Positions 40,511 to 51,800 of a stretch of DNA of 64,000 bases are shown here, piece after piece. Position numbers and translations under genes: made by a program. A model generated the notes under the pieces. The model worked only from the letters and a program-made list of their open reading frames with translations, searched no databases and was not told the DNA's origin. The DNA is from Halicephalobus mephisto. Its lineage: Eukaryota; Nematoda; Chromadorea; Rhabditida; Panagrolaimidae. How positions within the stretch are numbered: the stretch's first letter is position 1; each line of letters starts with the position of its first letter. Location of the stretch: assembly GCA_009193035.1 (NCBI GenBank), contig SWDT01000075.1:1-64000 (forward strand), written 5' to 3'.

Positions 40511-41079
40511 ATTAAATTAGTATCTTATTTTATATCTCGACTTTGGCATTCCATATTACTCACTAATTCAATTAATTTCGTATTTTCGACGAATAACTGG
40601 CCAAAAACAAATTCGTTTTTTTTCCATTCCAGAAAATTGCTTATTTCTCAATGTCCTTAAAAACCAAAGGTCGAAGATGATTCACTTTTGGATTGGTCAT
40701 TTCTGGCTCCCGATCCGAAAATTTCTTCCATCTTTGGTTTAAAAAAATTAAACAATTATATTTCTAGAAATTCTGAAAAACGAATCTGTTTCTAAGATGA
40801 AATTCATTGTTCAGGACAGAGAAAAAAATTTTACAAATTTTCGAAGAACAAAAGTGTTTTTTTTTCAGATCGAAAGCGATCGAAGACGGATAGGAATTGT
40901 GTAATAAGGTTATAGGATGGATACTAGATGAAAATATAAAAAATTCGAAGGATCGTTTATAAAATATATAATAATAAGTAGAAAATAATGGGAATTTGAA
41001 TCTAGATCAGAAATTTCCATATATTAGGAATTATAAAGTATATTATATTATTTATTTTAATATATCAGAATTCTGTTTT

Positions 41080-41610
41080 TATATGATGAGTTTTCATATA
41101 TCAACAATATGTAATAAAATATACTTTGTAATTATTCATATATGAAACTTTACTTTGATATGATGAGTTTTCATGTATCAACAATATGTAGTAGAATACT
41201 TTGTAATTATTCATATATGAAACTTTGTTTTGAAATGATGAGTTTTCATGTATCAACAATATGTAATAGAACATATTTGATAACTGTTTATATATGAAAC
41301 TTTGTTTTGATATGATGAGTCGTCATATATGAACACCTATCCAATATGCTCTATTACATGTTTGTGATATATGAATTCTTATATTGAATCAAAAGGTTTC
41401 CATATATGAACACCCGTCAAACATGTTATATGCGATTTTTTTGAGATATAAAAACTTCTTATATTGAATCAAAAGGTTTCCATATATGAGCCCCATTAAA
41501 CATGTTATATGCGATTTTTTCGATATATAAAGACTTTTTATATTGAATCAAAAGGTTTCCATATATGAGCCCCATCACATATGTTATATATGATTTTTTT
41601 GAGATATTAA
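41080..41610 (+). repeat. Tandem repeats of about 75-80 bp with ATATATGA motifs
   Basis: The left half repeats GATGAGTTTTCATGTATCAAC with ATTCATATATGAAACTTT three to four times. The right half repeats GAATCAAAAGGTTTCCATAT with ATGTTATATGCGATTTTTT three times. The halves are related through the (T)CATATATGA element. Confidence 0.7.
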
Positions 41611-42084
41611 TTCTTCTTTTCCATTAAAATTCCACCTTCTCTCGATTCCTCTCATGTAGATTAAAAATCCATTTCTATATTTCCATTTCCAACTTAGTAT
41701 CCTTTCAACAAGAAATCTGATGCGTGTCTTTGAAAAACATCCTCTTGTTCATTGTCGTTTCTTGCCCATATTTGGTTTATTTGCGCAACTGTGAAAAAAC
41801 CACCTTATCCCATTTTCGTTGATTAATCTATTCATCTTGCTTGTTCGAACAAGCCCTCGATAGTCATCTAATTTCCCGATCAATCCAATTGAAATCAATT
41901 TTGCTTTGAGAAATGACCGCGCCTGTTCGCGAAATTCATCTTGAAGAAATCTTTTCTGTTTATTTTCCGTTGTTTTTGTTTCATTTTCGATTTTCCCAAA
42001 ATATAGTTTTTTTTCGCGAAAAAATACAGTTTCATTGTTATAGGACTACAATTCCGTGAAAAGTTGTACAATCTTTAATCATAC

Positions 42085-42390
42085 AGTAGAAGTTCCTGAA
42101 GTTTTTAGGAAGTTCATAGGTGCTTCTGAAGACTTATAGAATCCTATAGAAGCTTCTGAAATTTTCTAGAATTTTGTAGAGGCTTCTGAAAGCTTTTAGA
42201 ATCCTGTAGAAGCTTTTGAAATTTTCTAGAATCCTATAGAAGCTTCTGAAACCTTTTAGAATCCTGTAGAAGCTTTTGAAATCTTCTAGAATCTTGTAGA
42301 AGTTTCTGAAATTTTCTAGAATCTTGTAGAAACTTCTGAAACCTTTTAGAATCCTATAGAAACTTCTGAAATCTTCTAGAATCTTCTATC
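42085..42390 (+). repeat. Minisatellite, about 30-bp unit, around ten copies
   Basis: Unit AGAAGCTTCTGAAATCTTCT plus AGAATCCTAT, repeated from about 42100 to 42385. It carries an internal AGAAGCTTCT palindrome, so the RNA of either strand could fold. Confidence 0.85.
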
Positions 42391-42835
42391 TCGTTAAAAA
42401 TCTCTAAACTTTCTAAATCCTCAGGATCTTCCAAAATCTAGTGAGAACTTCTGAAATTTTTAACGATTTCAAAGAATCTTCCATATTCCTCTGTCATCAA
42501 TCAGAACCTTCTGAAACTTTCCAAAATTTCGTATAATTTTCTGAAACTCTAAAATGTTGTATAATCTTCTGAAATTTCATATACTTTTCTAAAATTTTGT
42601 ATAATCTTTTGAAATTTTCTAGAATGCCATAAACTTCCAGAACTTTCAAAAGTTCAATAAAAATGTCTAAAACCGAAAATTCAGAAACCTAAAAAATCAA
42701 AAAAAGTCATTTCGAGACAATTCTCTAATAACTTTTAATCTTTATAAAAGTACAATTACAAGTCGACCAAAACCGGATCGGTAACCTGGCTTCAGAATCG
42801 GTCATTTCCGTCAAAGTTTGGAGTTGGAATTAAAG

Positions 42836-43181
42836 TACAGTGGAACCTCGATATAAGTAACTCTAAGGGACGGCAGAAATGTTGTTTTTACAGAGGAGTT
42901 CTCTTTATCGAGGGGTTTACTAGGGGAAAATCCACAGTAGGGATCGGAACCGAGTTGTCTTTAAAGAAGGGTTTACTAGGGGGAGAATCCACAGTAGGGA
43001 TCGGGACCGAGTTGTCTTTATCGAGGGGTTTACTAGGGGGAAAATCCACAATAGGGATAGGAACCGAGTTGTCTTTATCGAGGAATTTACTAGGGGAAAA
43101 TCCACAGTAGGGATCGGAACCGAGTTGTCTTTAAAGAGGATTTGCTCTTATCGAGGGTGTTTATATCGAGTTTTCACTGTA
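42836..43181. mobile_element. MITE-like element with internal minisatellite
   Basis: The left end TACAGTGGAACCTCGATATA is the inverse of the right end TATATCGAGTTTTCACTGTA with two mismatches. TA at both ends fits a Tc1/mariner/pogo-type TA target duplication. The centre holds four copies of a 57-58 base unit (TTTACTAGGGG, AATCCACAGTAGGGATCGG, CCGAGTTGTCTTTA). No transposase is encoded, so it would be a non-autonomous element. Confidence 0.75.
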
Positions 43182-43551
43182 GTTTTATTTGCGAAAAACC
43201 ATGGGGTTTAGCATTGTTGTCTTTTATCATTTTTCGATCGTTTGACGAGTTTTTGTCTCAGCCAAAGTTTGATTTACGACTTCCGTCCGTGCTATTGCAC
43301 AGGAAGGGGTGAAAATTATTTTTTTAATTTTCACCTTTGGAGATTACCTGGGGGATTTTATTGGTTATGTGACAGTACCCTTGGAGGAATAGAACAGTGT
43401 TGTCGAGTGTAAGATGCCCGAGGGGACGTGGCGATATTCGATAGCGGGCGATTAGATAAAAGATATGTTAGGTCTCGAGGGATAATTGGAGGTACTTTAG
43501 TTAATAGTCAAAATTTCGAAAATTAATAAAAATTATTTTTAAAAAAATTTG

Positions 43552-43975
43552 AAATTATTACGAAATAATCTCGACGCGAATTTTTGGAACTTTTTAGAAA
43601 ATCCTAAAATTCAAAATTTTATATATTAATTTTAGAAGATTTTATTCAATTTTAGAAAATTCTACAAAATATTATTTTTATAAAAGTTAGAAATTATTAC
43701 GAAATAATTTCAACACGAATTTTTGGAACTTTTTAGAAAATCCTAAAATTCAGAATTTTATATATTAATTTTAGAAGATTTTATTCAATTTTAGAAAATT
43801 CTGCAAAATATTGTTTTTATAAACGTTAAAAATTATTATGAAATAATCTCGATGCGAATTTTTGGAACTTTTTAGAAAATCCTAAAATTCAGAATTTTAT
43901 ATTAGTTTCGAATGATTTTATTCCATTTTAGTAAATTCTATAAAATATTGTTTTTATAAAAAATAAAAGCAAATT
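43552..43975 (-). repeat. Three-copy repeat of about 140 bp, member of a dispersed family
   Basis: Three tandem copies contain GAAATTATTACGAAATAATC, CGAATTTTTGGAACTTTTTA, GAAAATCCTAAAATTC and TTATATATTAATTTTAGAAG. The same sequence appears in the opposite orientation at about 34850-35040, with partial forms near 26030-26220, 42690-42750, 46090-46140 and 56540-56600. Confidence 0.7.
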
Positions 43976-44780
43976 TTTTTACAAAATAATCTTGATGCGA
44001 GTTTTTAAAAGTTTGAAATTTTAAATGTTAAATCTAAAAGTTTTTATTAGATAATGAAAGATTCTAGACATTTTTACGAGGTTCTGAGAAGCTCCAGAAC
44101 CTGTTATTGGGCAGTAAAAGCCGTCATCAGAATCTGCAGTTTTTGATGAATTTTTAAAGAATTCTAAAATTTTCTTCTGAATTCTTGATGATTTTACAAA
44201 TTTTTATAAAATTTTCAGATTTTAGAAATCTATAAAAATTTCAAAAATTCAAGTTTTCAATTGGATTCTGGAAGATTCCATGAAATCTTAAAAGTATTAA
44301 TCAGGTTCTGAAAATCTCTAGATTCTGCTGAATTTTATAAAATTAAGAATTTTAGAAATCTTATAAAATTAAGAATTTTTTGGAATTTTATAAAATTTAA
44401 AATTTTATAAAATTGAGAATTTTTTGAAATTTTATAAAATTTAGAATTTTTAGAAATTTTATAAAATTTAGAATTTTTTTAATTTTAGAAATTCTTTAAA
44501 ATTTTATTTTTGAATATTTTCTTCGTTGATTTTTAAAATTTGAATTTTTCCAGATTCCTCGACCCCTTAAATTTCATCAGATGTTTGTTTTCAAACGATC
44601 ACGTACTTTTTTAGTCAGTTGATTCCTTTGATTCTGGCGCCGATCGGAAAGACTTTTCGAAAGCAAAGAACAGCAGGACCTTTTTCTGCTTGTTTCGATT
44701 GAATCTGAATCAATCAAGCCGACAATGAAGTTCTTTGTTCTGAATCGAAAACCAATCAAAGAGTTCATTTTGTCTATGCC

Positions 44781-45216
44781 GAGGTCTATAAAGAGGTCGA
44801 CATCAAAATAAAATAAAATTTTCGAGTAATAATTAGGTAGACCAATTTGCCACAACATTGCGGGCATATTGCAGATTTTAATTCAATTTTGAAATCTTTA
44901 TAAATATAAAAATAAGAACCTCCCCAATTTGCTACAATGTTGCGGGCATATTGCAGATTTTAGTTCAATTTCGAAATCTTTATAAATATAAAAATAAAAA
45001 CTTTCCCAATTTGCTACAATGTTGCGGGCATGTTGCAGATTTTAGTTCAATTTCGAAATCTTCCCGATTCGCCACAATATTGCGGGCATATTGCAAATTT
45101 TAGTTCAATTTCGAAATCTTTATAAATATAAAAATAAGTACCTCCCCGATTTGCCACAATGTTGCGGGCATGTTTCAGTTTTTGCTTTTAGTTTGATGTC
45201 GACCTCTTTATGGACC
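44781..45216. mobile_element. Second MITE-like element with internal tandem repeats
   Basis: The left end reads GGTCTATAAAGAGGTCGACA and the right end TGTCGACCTCTTTATGGACC, inverse copies with one mismatch; pairing extends to about 25 bases. Between them lie five copies of an approximately 82-base unit with TTTGCTACAATGTTGCGGGC; the spacing is 82 except one shortened to 58. No coding capacity. The design matches the element at 42836-43181 but the ends differ. Confidence 0.72.
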
Positions 45217-45519
45217 TTGGTACCGATCGAACATGAGTGCCCTCTTTTGTGAAAAATAACCATGAGAGGTTTACCTGCAAATCCGGCCTTGTCCATGACC
45301 CTTGTAAGATCCGACTAAAATTTCCTTTTCGATGAGGCCAGATTATCTTTTTTTAACGCATTGAAGCCTCAAACGCTCTTTTGTTTTTCAAATCCCATTC
45401 AAAAATGGCCAAGTGGCTAATTACCGTTTTCGAAGGGAAATGGCTGGAAATAATTACTACTACTCTGGTGCTTGTCAAAATCCAAAGTCCGAGATTGTGA
45501 CAGAAGCTTCGAAAAATCA

Positions 45520-45745
45520 GGATAATCCACTTTTGGGACTTCCTGGACGATTTTCAATATTTTCATTTTTTTCCCTTAGCTGACATCTGGGGACGGGGGT
45601 TTGCCTCGGGGCCAGTACGTTGCTGTGGGTACCGTACAATTTCGGATTCTTCTTCTGACGTCCTTCCAGGCTTCTCGGTCCTTGGCTGCGTCTGTGCCGG
45701 GGTCCTAGGTCTTCTGTCACTTTTTTACCCATGTCTTCTTTGGGA
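45520..45745 (-). mobile_element. Possible non-LTR retrotransposon 3' fragment
   Basis: This GC-rich island in AT-rich DNA reads DAAKDREAWKDVRRRIRN on the - strand. That resembles the C-terminal ADRxxW tail of RTE-like reverse transcriptases. It carries ACATGGGTAAAAAAG at its 5' side (- strand), close to ACATGGGTAGAAAAAG at the end of the SINE-like element at 49830-50170. No reverse transcriptase core is present. Confidence 0.35.
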
Positions 45746-46489
45746 CCGTTTCAATAACTAATATTCTCACTAGTCCGGTTTATCGCCACAGGTGGTTCCA
45801 AATCTCAATGCCTATTTTCACTAGATTTACGGAGCAACTTCTGGAATGTCCCTAAATCCACCAAGAAGATTTTAGAAATCTTTAAAGTTACTGTAGAAGT
45901 TTTTAGAATTGGATGCAAAATTCTAAAATTTTCGGAAATTTTATATTTCAGAAATACGCTGCCCAATTTTCGAAGTTTTCAGAATTCTATGGACGTTTTT
46001 GAAATTTTTAGAATTTTACAGAAATTTTTTAAATTTTATAAAATCTCTAAAATTTCAAAATTCAACAAAAATTTATAAAATCGACGATTTTAGAACTTTC
46101 TAGAGCTTAGAAATCCGTATCAAGACAATTTCATAACAACTTTGGTTTCTTATTTTGTAATCGAATGATATTTTTCTCAACTTTGTTTTCTAAGAAGAAA
46201 AAAAATCAATCGGCGTCAGTTTTAATTTGATTATTCCCTGTCCCTTGTTTGAACTAAATTTGTTCGAAAATCCATTTTTTACGACTAGCACTCTATTGAA
46301 GCCAATTGGATAGGTTCGGATTTGTTTATTGTATTGCGCAGAATCGCCAGAGGTCACTTTTGTTCCTCGACAGAACAGTTGCTTTAGTTAAATGCCATTC
46401 TTCCTTCATTCGGCTTTTAATTCCAGTTTTTGGCTAAAATTGTTCTTAGAGTTTAAATAAACATAGGCATTAGGAGTTTTTAGTTTCGA

Positions 46490-47395
46490 AAATGTTCTAG
46501 GATTGTAGTGTAGGATGTCAAGGTAGAGTAGGATTCACGAAGGTAGTAAACACTAGACGGGGAATTTGAAGAATTCTAACGTGTTGTAACTATAAATAGA
46601 AACAGTCGAAGTGTATTGTAATGCGTCAAGGTAGAGTAAGATTCACAAAGTTAGTAGATGTTAAGTAAAATTTTAAAACTTTTATAGTATTGTAAATATA
46701 AATAGAAAATTATTATAATTTTATTGTAATGCATCAAGGTAGAGTAGGATTCACGAAGGTAATAGAGGTTAAATAAAATCTTAAAAATTTTATAGTATTG
46801 TAACTATGAATAGAAAATTATTATAATTGTAGTGTGATATGTCAAGGTAGAGTAAGATTCACGAAGGTAATAGAGGTTACATAAAATGTTTAAAATTTTA
46901 CAGTGTTGTAAATATAATTGAAAATATCTTATGGATTGTAGTGTGATATATCAAGGCAGAATAAGATTCGTAGGGGTAGTAAACGTTAAGGAGAAAAGTT
47001 TAAAAATCCCCAGGTATTTTAACTATAATCAGAAATATCTTAGGGTTGTAATATAGGATTTTAGGGTATAATAGGATTCATGGATATGTAAATATTAAAG
47101 AAAAGAAAATTTGAAGGATTTTAAAATTCTATGTTTGATACAGAGAAAACTTCATATTTTCATGCTATAAGGATCCAGAATATTCTAAAATTCCTATGTA
47201 ACTATGATATTCTGATGTTTGCGAAGAAATTTTAGAATCTTCTGGATTTCTATGACACGAAACCACAAAGTTTCCTCTGTATTAACTCGGTTGTGAGACT
47301 TCAAATTCCCTCAAATCTTCTTACGCTTGTCCTCTACTACAATTATGAATCCAATTCTCTTTCGGCATCCTACACTACAGTCCTAAAATGGTCCT
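46490..47395. repeat. About 108-bp tandem array bounded by an inverted copy
   Basis: Six diverging copies of a unit with TTGTAGTGTAGGATGTCAAG, GTAGAGTAGGATTCACGAAG and a TTTTATAGTATTGTAACTAT stretch run from 46500 to about 47080. At 47340-47390 the left boundary recurs inverted (GGCATCCTACACTACAGTCC), followed by further inverted pieces to about 47560. This resembles another inverted-repeat element with internal amplification. Confidence 0.6.
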
Positions 47396-47849
47396 AATTA
47401 TAGTTACGACACTGAAATTTAAAAATTTTTCCTTTTGTATTTTATTTGTGAACTTAATTTCTCCAATATCATGTTCTAAATTTAAATCTTTTCTACTATG
47501 GTTACGATCTTTAAAATCTGCAAATTTCCTTCCTCTTCTTCTGTATTATGTCCATGAATCCAATTTCGGCTCATTTGCGGCTCCCAGAAGCTAACCCCAT
47601 GTGCGCGAAACCGCTCGACCGCCTCTTGACTAATCTCATCGAACCGAAATATATATATGCCAGCATCTTTTTTCTCGGTCCATTTATAATTTTTGTTCTT
47701 CGTTTTTCTTTGTAATCCCTTGTCCGACATCTCCAGATTGGACCCTCGTTAATCATTAAAATTTGCAAATGAGTATTTTTCGGCTACTGTAAGGAATCCA
47801 ATTATTTCAAGAAGATTATTGAAAAAATTTGCGCAGTTAAAACAAGTTT

Positions 47850-48430
47850 ATATAAAGTGAATTTTGCAAAGTTAAAGTGAATTTTGCGTAATTAAAACGA
47901 TTTTAGCAAAATTATAGCGATTTTCGCGTAACTGAAGCGAATTTGTACAACTAAAGCGAACTTCACTCCAAAAAAACTTTCCAAAGTTAAATCGAACTTC
48001 GTGTAATCAAAGCGAATTTATATAACTGAAGCGACTTTCGCTTAACTCAAGCGAACTTTATTCAAAATAATTTTGTAGAGTTAAAGCAACTTTCGCTTAA
48101 CTCAAGCGAACTTTGCTCAAAACACCTTTGTAGAGTTAAAGCAACTTTCGATTAATTCAAGCGAACTTCGTGTAATCAAAGCGAATTTATATAACTAAAG
48201 CGATTTTCGCTTAACTCAAGCGAACCTTGCTCAAAACACCTTTGTAGAGTTAAAGCAACTTTCGCTTAACTCGAGCGAACTTCGCTCAAAACACCTTTAC
48301 AGAGTTAAAGCGATTTTCTCTTAACTCAAGCGAACTTCGCTCAAAACATCTTTACAGAGTTAAAGCGATTTTCTCTTAACTCGAGCGAACTTCGCTTATC
48401 TCGAACGACTTTCGTTTATTTAAAGCGACT
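47850..48430 (+). repeat. Satellite-like array, about 56-bp unit
   Basis: Repeated CTTTCGCTTAACTCAAGCGA, ACTTCGCTCAAAACACCTTT and GTAGAGTTAAAGCAAC. Regular 56-base spacing is clear at 48074, 48130, 48244, 48300 and 48356; the left part is less regular. TCGCTTAACTCAAGCGA is a near-palindrome. Confidence 0.8.
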
Positions 48431-48802
48431 TTTTCATGTTTACAGCCATTTTCACACTGTTAAAGGGAATTCCGCTCAGATACAATGATTTTTGTGCAGC
48501 TAAAAAGAAATCACTACTTTCATAGTGGGCGTGGTTGCGCGGAGTCGAAGACAAGCTGGCACTCGTTCCAATACAGCCCGTTTTTCCTTCAAAGATTCGA
48601 CACAACGGTCACTCATTCTCCCGCGTTTTTCTTTTAAAAAATCTCCCGCTGACAGGGAATGGCACACTTTTACCTTGTTTTTCGTATTCCATTCCCTGAG
48701 GTCATTTTGTCGAGAATTATTTATTTTAAAAAATGTTTAATTTAATTTTTTTCAGATGTTATATTACTAGTATATTTGTTGAAAAAGATTCATTAAAAAA
48801 CA

Positions 48803-51800
48803 ATGATTCTTAGATTTATTTTTATTTTCATTTTAATTATCCACACTGAATCCGTGAATCTGAATCTGAAGCCGAGACAGATCATCGATGAAGGTCAGTT
48901 TTTTTAAATTTAAAAATTAAAAATTTGAATTTTTTCAAATTCTGAAATTTTTGGAGGTTTTTAGAATTTTCTAAAATTTAGAATTTTTTAAAATTTTGAA
49001 ATTTTCTAAATCCTGAATTTTCTAAAATTTTGAATTTTCTAAAATTTTTCGGAATCTTTTGGAGGTTTTTAGAATTTAATAAAATTTTGAAATTTTCTAA
49101 AATCTTCTGAAGTCCTTTAGGATCTTGTAAAAATGTCTAGAATCTTTTTAAATCATCTAAAACATTGAATTTTTATAATTTTTTAAAATCTAAAAAAATT
49201 TATTTTTAATTTTCATAGTTGTTTAAAATTCAAAAAATTTATTTTTAATTTTTATAATTTTTTAAAAGTCAAAAAATTTATTTTTAATTTTCATAATTTT
49301 TTAAAATTCAAAAAATTTATTTTTAATTTCCATAGTTGTTTAAAATTCAAAAAATTTATTTTTAATTTTCATAATTGTTTAATTTGAAATTTAAAAAATG
49401 TCATTTATCTTTTTTCGTTATGTGTTACTCAGCCGAATTGCCCAAAAAGTACTTTCCGATCGATTTTTGAAAAAACAATCTGCGCAATTTTCTTCAATGA
49501 GCCAGAAATAAAAAAGAAAAAAAGTTTAAATTTTTTTAAAATCGAAATCCACTAAATCACCTGCAAAAGAATAATTTATTTCTTTTGTTTGCGATTTTTT
49601 GTGAAAAAGCAATTTTGAAGAGTTTTCGCGAATGATCATCTTCAACGAGAATTATTTGGATTTGAACGAGATCGGATTTCTGCGCAAATGACCGAAGCCA
49701 AACCTACTTGAAAACCAGAAACACGTATAGTATACCTTTTAAACAACAAAGTTCAAGTGGTCCAAGTTTCTGAAATAAATTCAAAGCAGATATAACAATG
49801 AAAATCCACATTTTCTTCTTCTTCTTTTTCTACCCATGTTTTCCCGACTAAAGTCAGGGTTGGGTCCCCCAGCCCCTGATCTATCCGGGTTCTGAATCCC
49901 AATGGACCGCTACTGTGGGCATTCTGTGAGAATGTGACTCATAGTTGGGGGAAGTCGTGGTTCGTTACATCACTACCCTGAATTCCTCAACCCCAATGGA
50001 CCGTCACTGTGGGCATTCTGTGAAAATGTGACTCATAGTTGGGGGAAGTCGTGGTTCGTTACGTCACTATCCTGAATTCCTCAACCCCCTGGATTCGGAT
50101 GGATCTGCTGGCACCGGAAGTCGAACTTGGGATCCTTTGTGTTTGCTGGGGCCACGGTGCTGTCTGAAAATCCATATTTTCTATTGAATTAAAATCAAGT
50201 ACTTGTTCAGGAAATTTAATCCATGCTTTTTGAAAACTTGTCGGAAATAGTTTTGATTGCGTAATTTTAAAACAAAATTACTCCATTGTTATACAAATTC
50301 CCTATTGTCAAGAAACTCAAAGTCAATTCCCGCGGCGATGCCCCTGATGACCATGAGAGCTTGCTCATTTACCAGTTCGAGTTAAATTCGGTCAAAAACC
50401 AACGTGGAAAAAGAATAAAATTCTCAACACGAAAGTTTTTCATAATTATAAAAAAAATAAATTATTTACTATTCTTAAGTAAACCATGATCATCATTCTT
50501 GAATATCTGAGTTCAATTATCGCTTGAAGGGTCATATTCTGACATCAATGTTTCGTATTGTCAAAGTTCAAAATCAAAATTTAAATTTAAATTTAAAATT
50601 AAAATTAAAATTTAAAATTAAAGTTCAAAATCAAAATTTAAATTAAAAATCAAAGTTCAAAATCAAAATCAAAGTTCAAAATCAAAATTTAAATTTAAAT
50701 TTAAAATTAAAGTTCAAAATTTAAATTTAAATTTAAAATTAAATTTCAAAATCAAATTTATACTTTTCGTGTTAAAACACAACTTATGGGTTATGTTTGA
50801 ATTAAAAATCAAGTTAATGTTCAACTATCAATTTAGATGAAATAGATTTTTAAAATTCGAAAAATTTATGTTTTTTAACATGAAAAGTTCAAATTTGAAC
50901 TTCAGATTCAGAATTCCTATTTTGATTTTTAAAATTTAGTGTTTCGTATTATCGAAGTTAAAAATCAAATTTTCACTTTTCGTGCTGAGACAACATTTAC
51001 AAATTTTTTTGAAAAATTTATTTTAAATTGATAAAACTCGATATCCGGATTTCCTAATCCAAACATGATCTGCGAGTGTGTCCTAGCACGAAAAGTCCAA
51101 ATTTGAACTTCAGATTCAGAATCCCAATTTCGATAAAAATAAAACAAAAATTTCTGTTCTAATGTAAGACAAACATTTAAAAACCAAATTTATTTTCGGA
51201 AAACACGGTATTGCGCAATTGTTTTATCTGCCAAATCTCTTGATAGAGAACACCCAGCATGACGTCGTGTTATCTTGTCATCTTGTCATCTACTGGACAT
51301 TGACCATGGTTTGGAAAAACGATATGAGGTCCCCAAAAGAAGCCATTATGCACTCGAATGCCTTTTGCTTCTTTCTGAAAAGCGAAAATTCCCCGAGCGA
51401 GACTCATCATTGCCAAACTTACACGATTTTTGAGCTCCGTTGACAAATGTTTCTTCCAAGCTTTCTTTAAAAGTCGTATAAAAATCCCACTTAGGGATTT
51501 AAATTTTGAAATAATAAAAAAAAAGTTATATGAAAATTCCTCTTTTGGACTATTTGATCCTTTTTAAATTTTTGAATTTTATTAATTTTTAAATTTTTGA
51601 ATAATTTTTTCTTGATAGATATTCTAGGGCAATACAGTAAGAAAAAAATTGATCTAAAAAAATTCAAAATCAATGAAATTTGAAAAAATAAATTGTGTAG
51701 TAAATTTTCTGTTTTTAAAGCAGTAGTTTTTGAAAATTTTGTTGATTTATTACGGTAATTTAATAATAAAAATTTTATTTGAAAACGAAAAAAATAAGTA

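Larger units (their letters stand above)
35995..48802. other. Gene-poor repeat-rich region, about 12.8 kb
   Basis: I find no convincing protein gene between the collagen and the semaphorin first exon. The region is filled with tandem repeats of many unit lengths, inverted-repeat elements and SINE-like insertions, listed separately. The small open frames here mostly follow repeat periodicity. A 300-base stretch at 38636-38956 of more ordinary base composition has a possible 40-base intron, but no domain or clean frame results. GC-richer leader-like DNA at 48520-48700 probably belongs to the semaphorin promoter. Confidence 0.6.

Noticed and set aside
42920..43105. Open frame of repeated LLWIFPLVNPSIKTTR units
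   Set aside because: It follows the 57-base units inside the inverted-repeat element; a by-product of periodicity.
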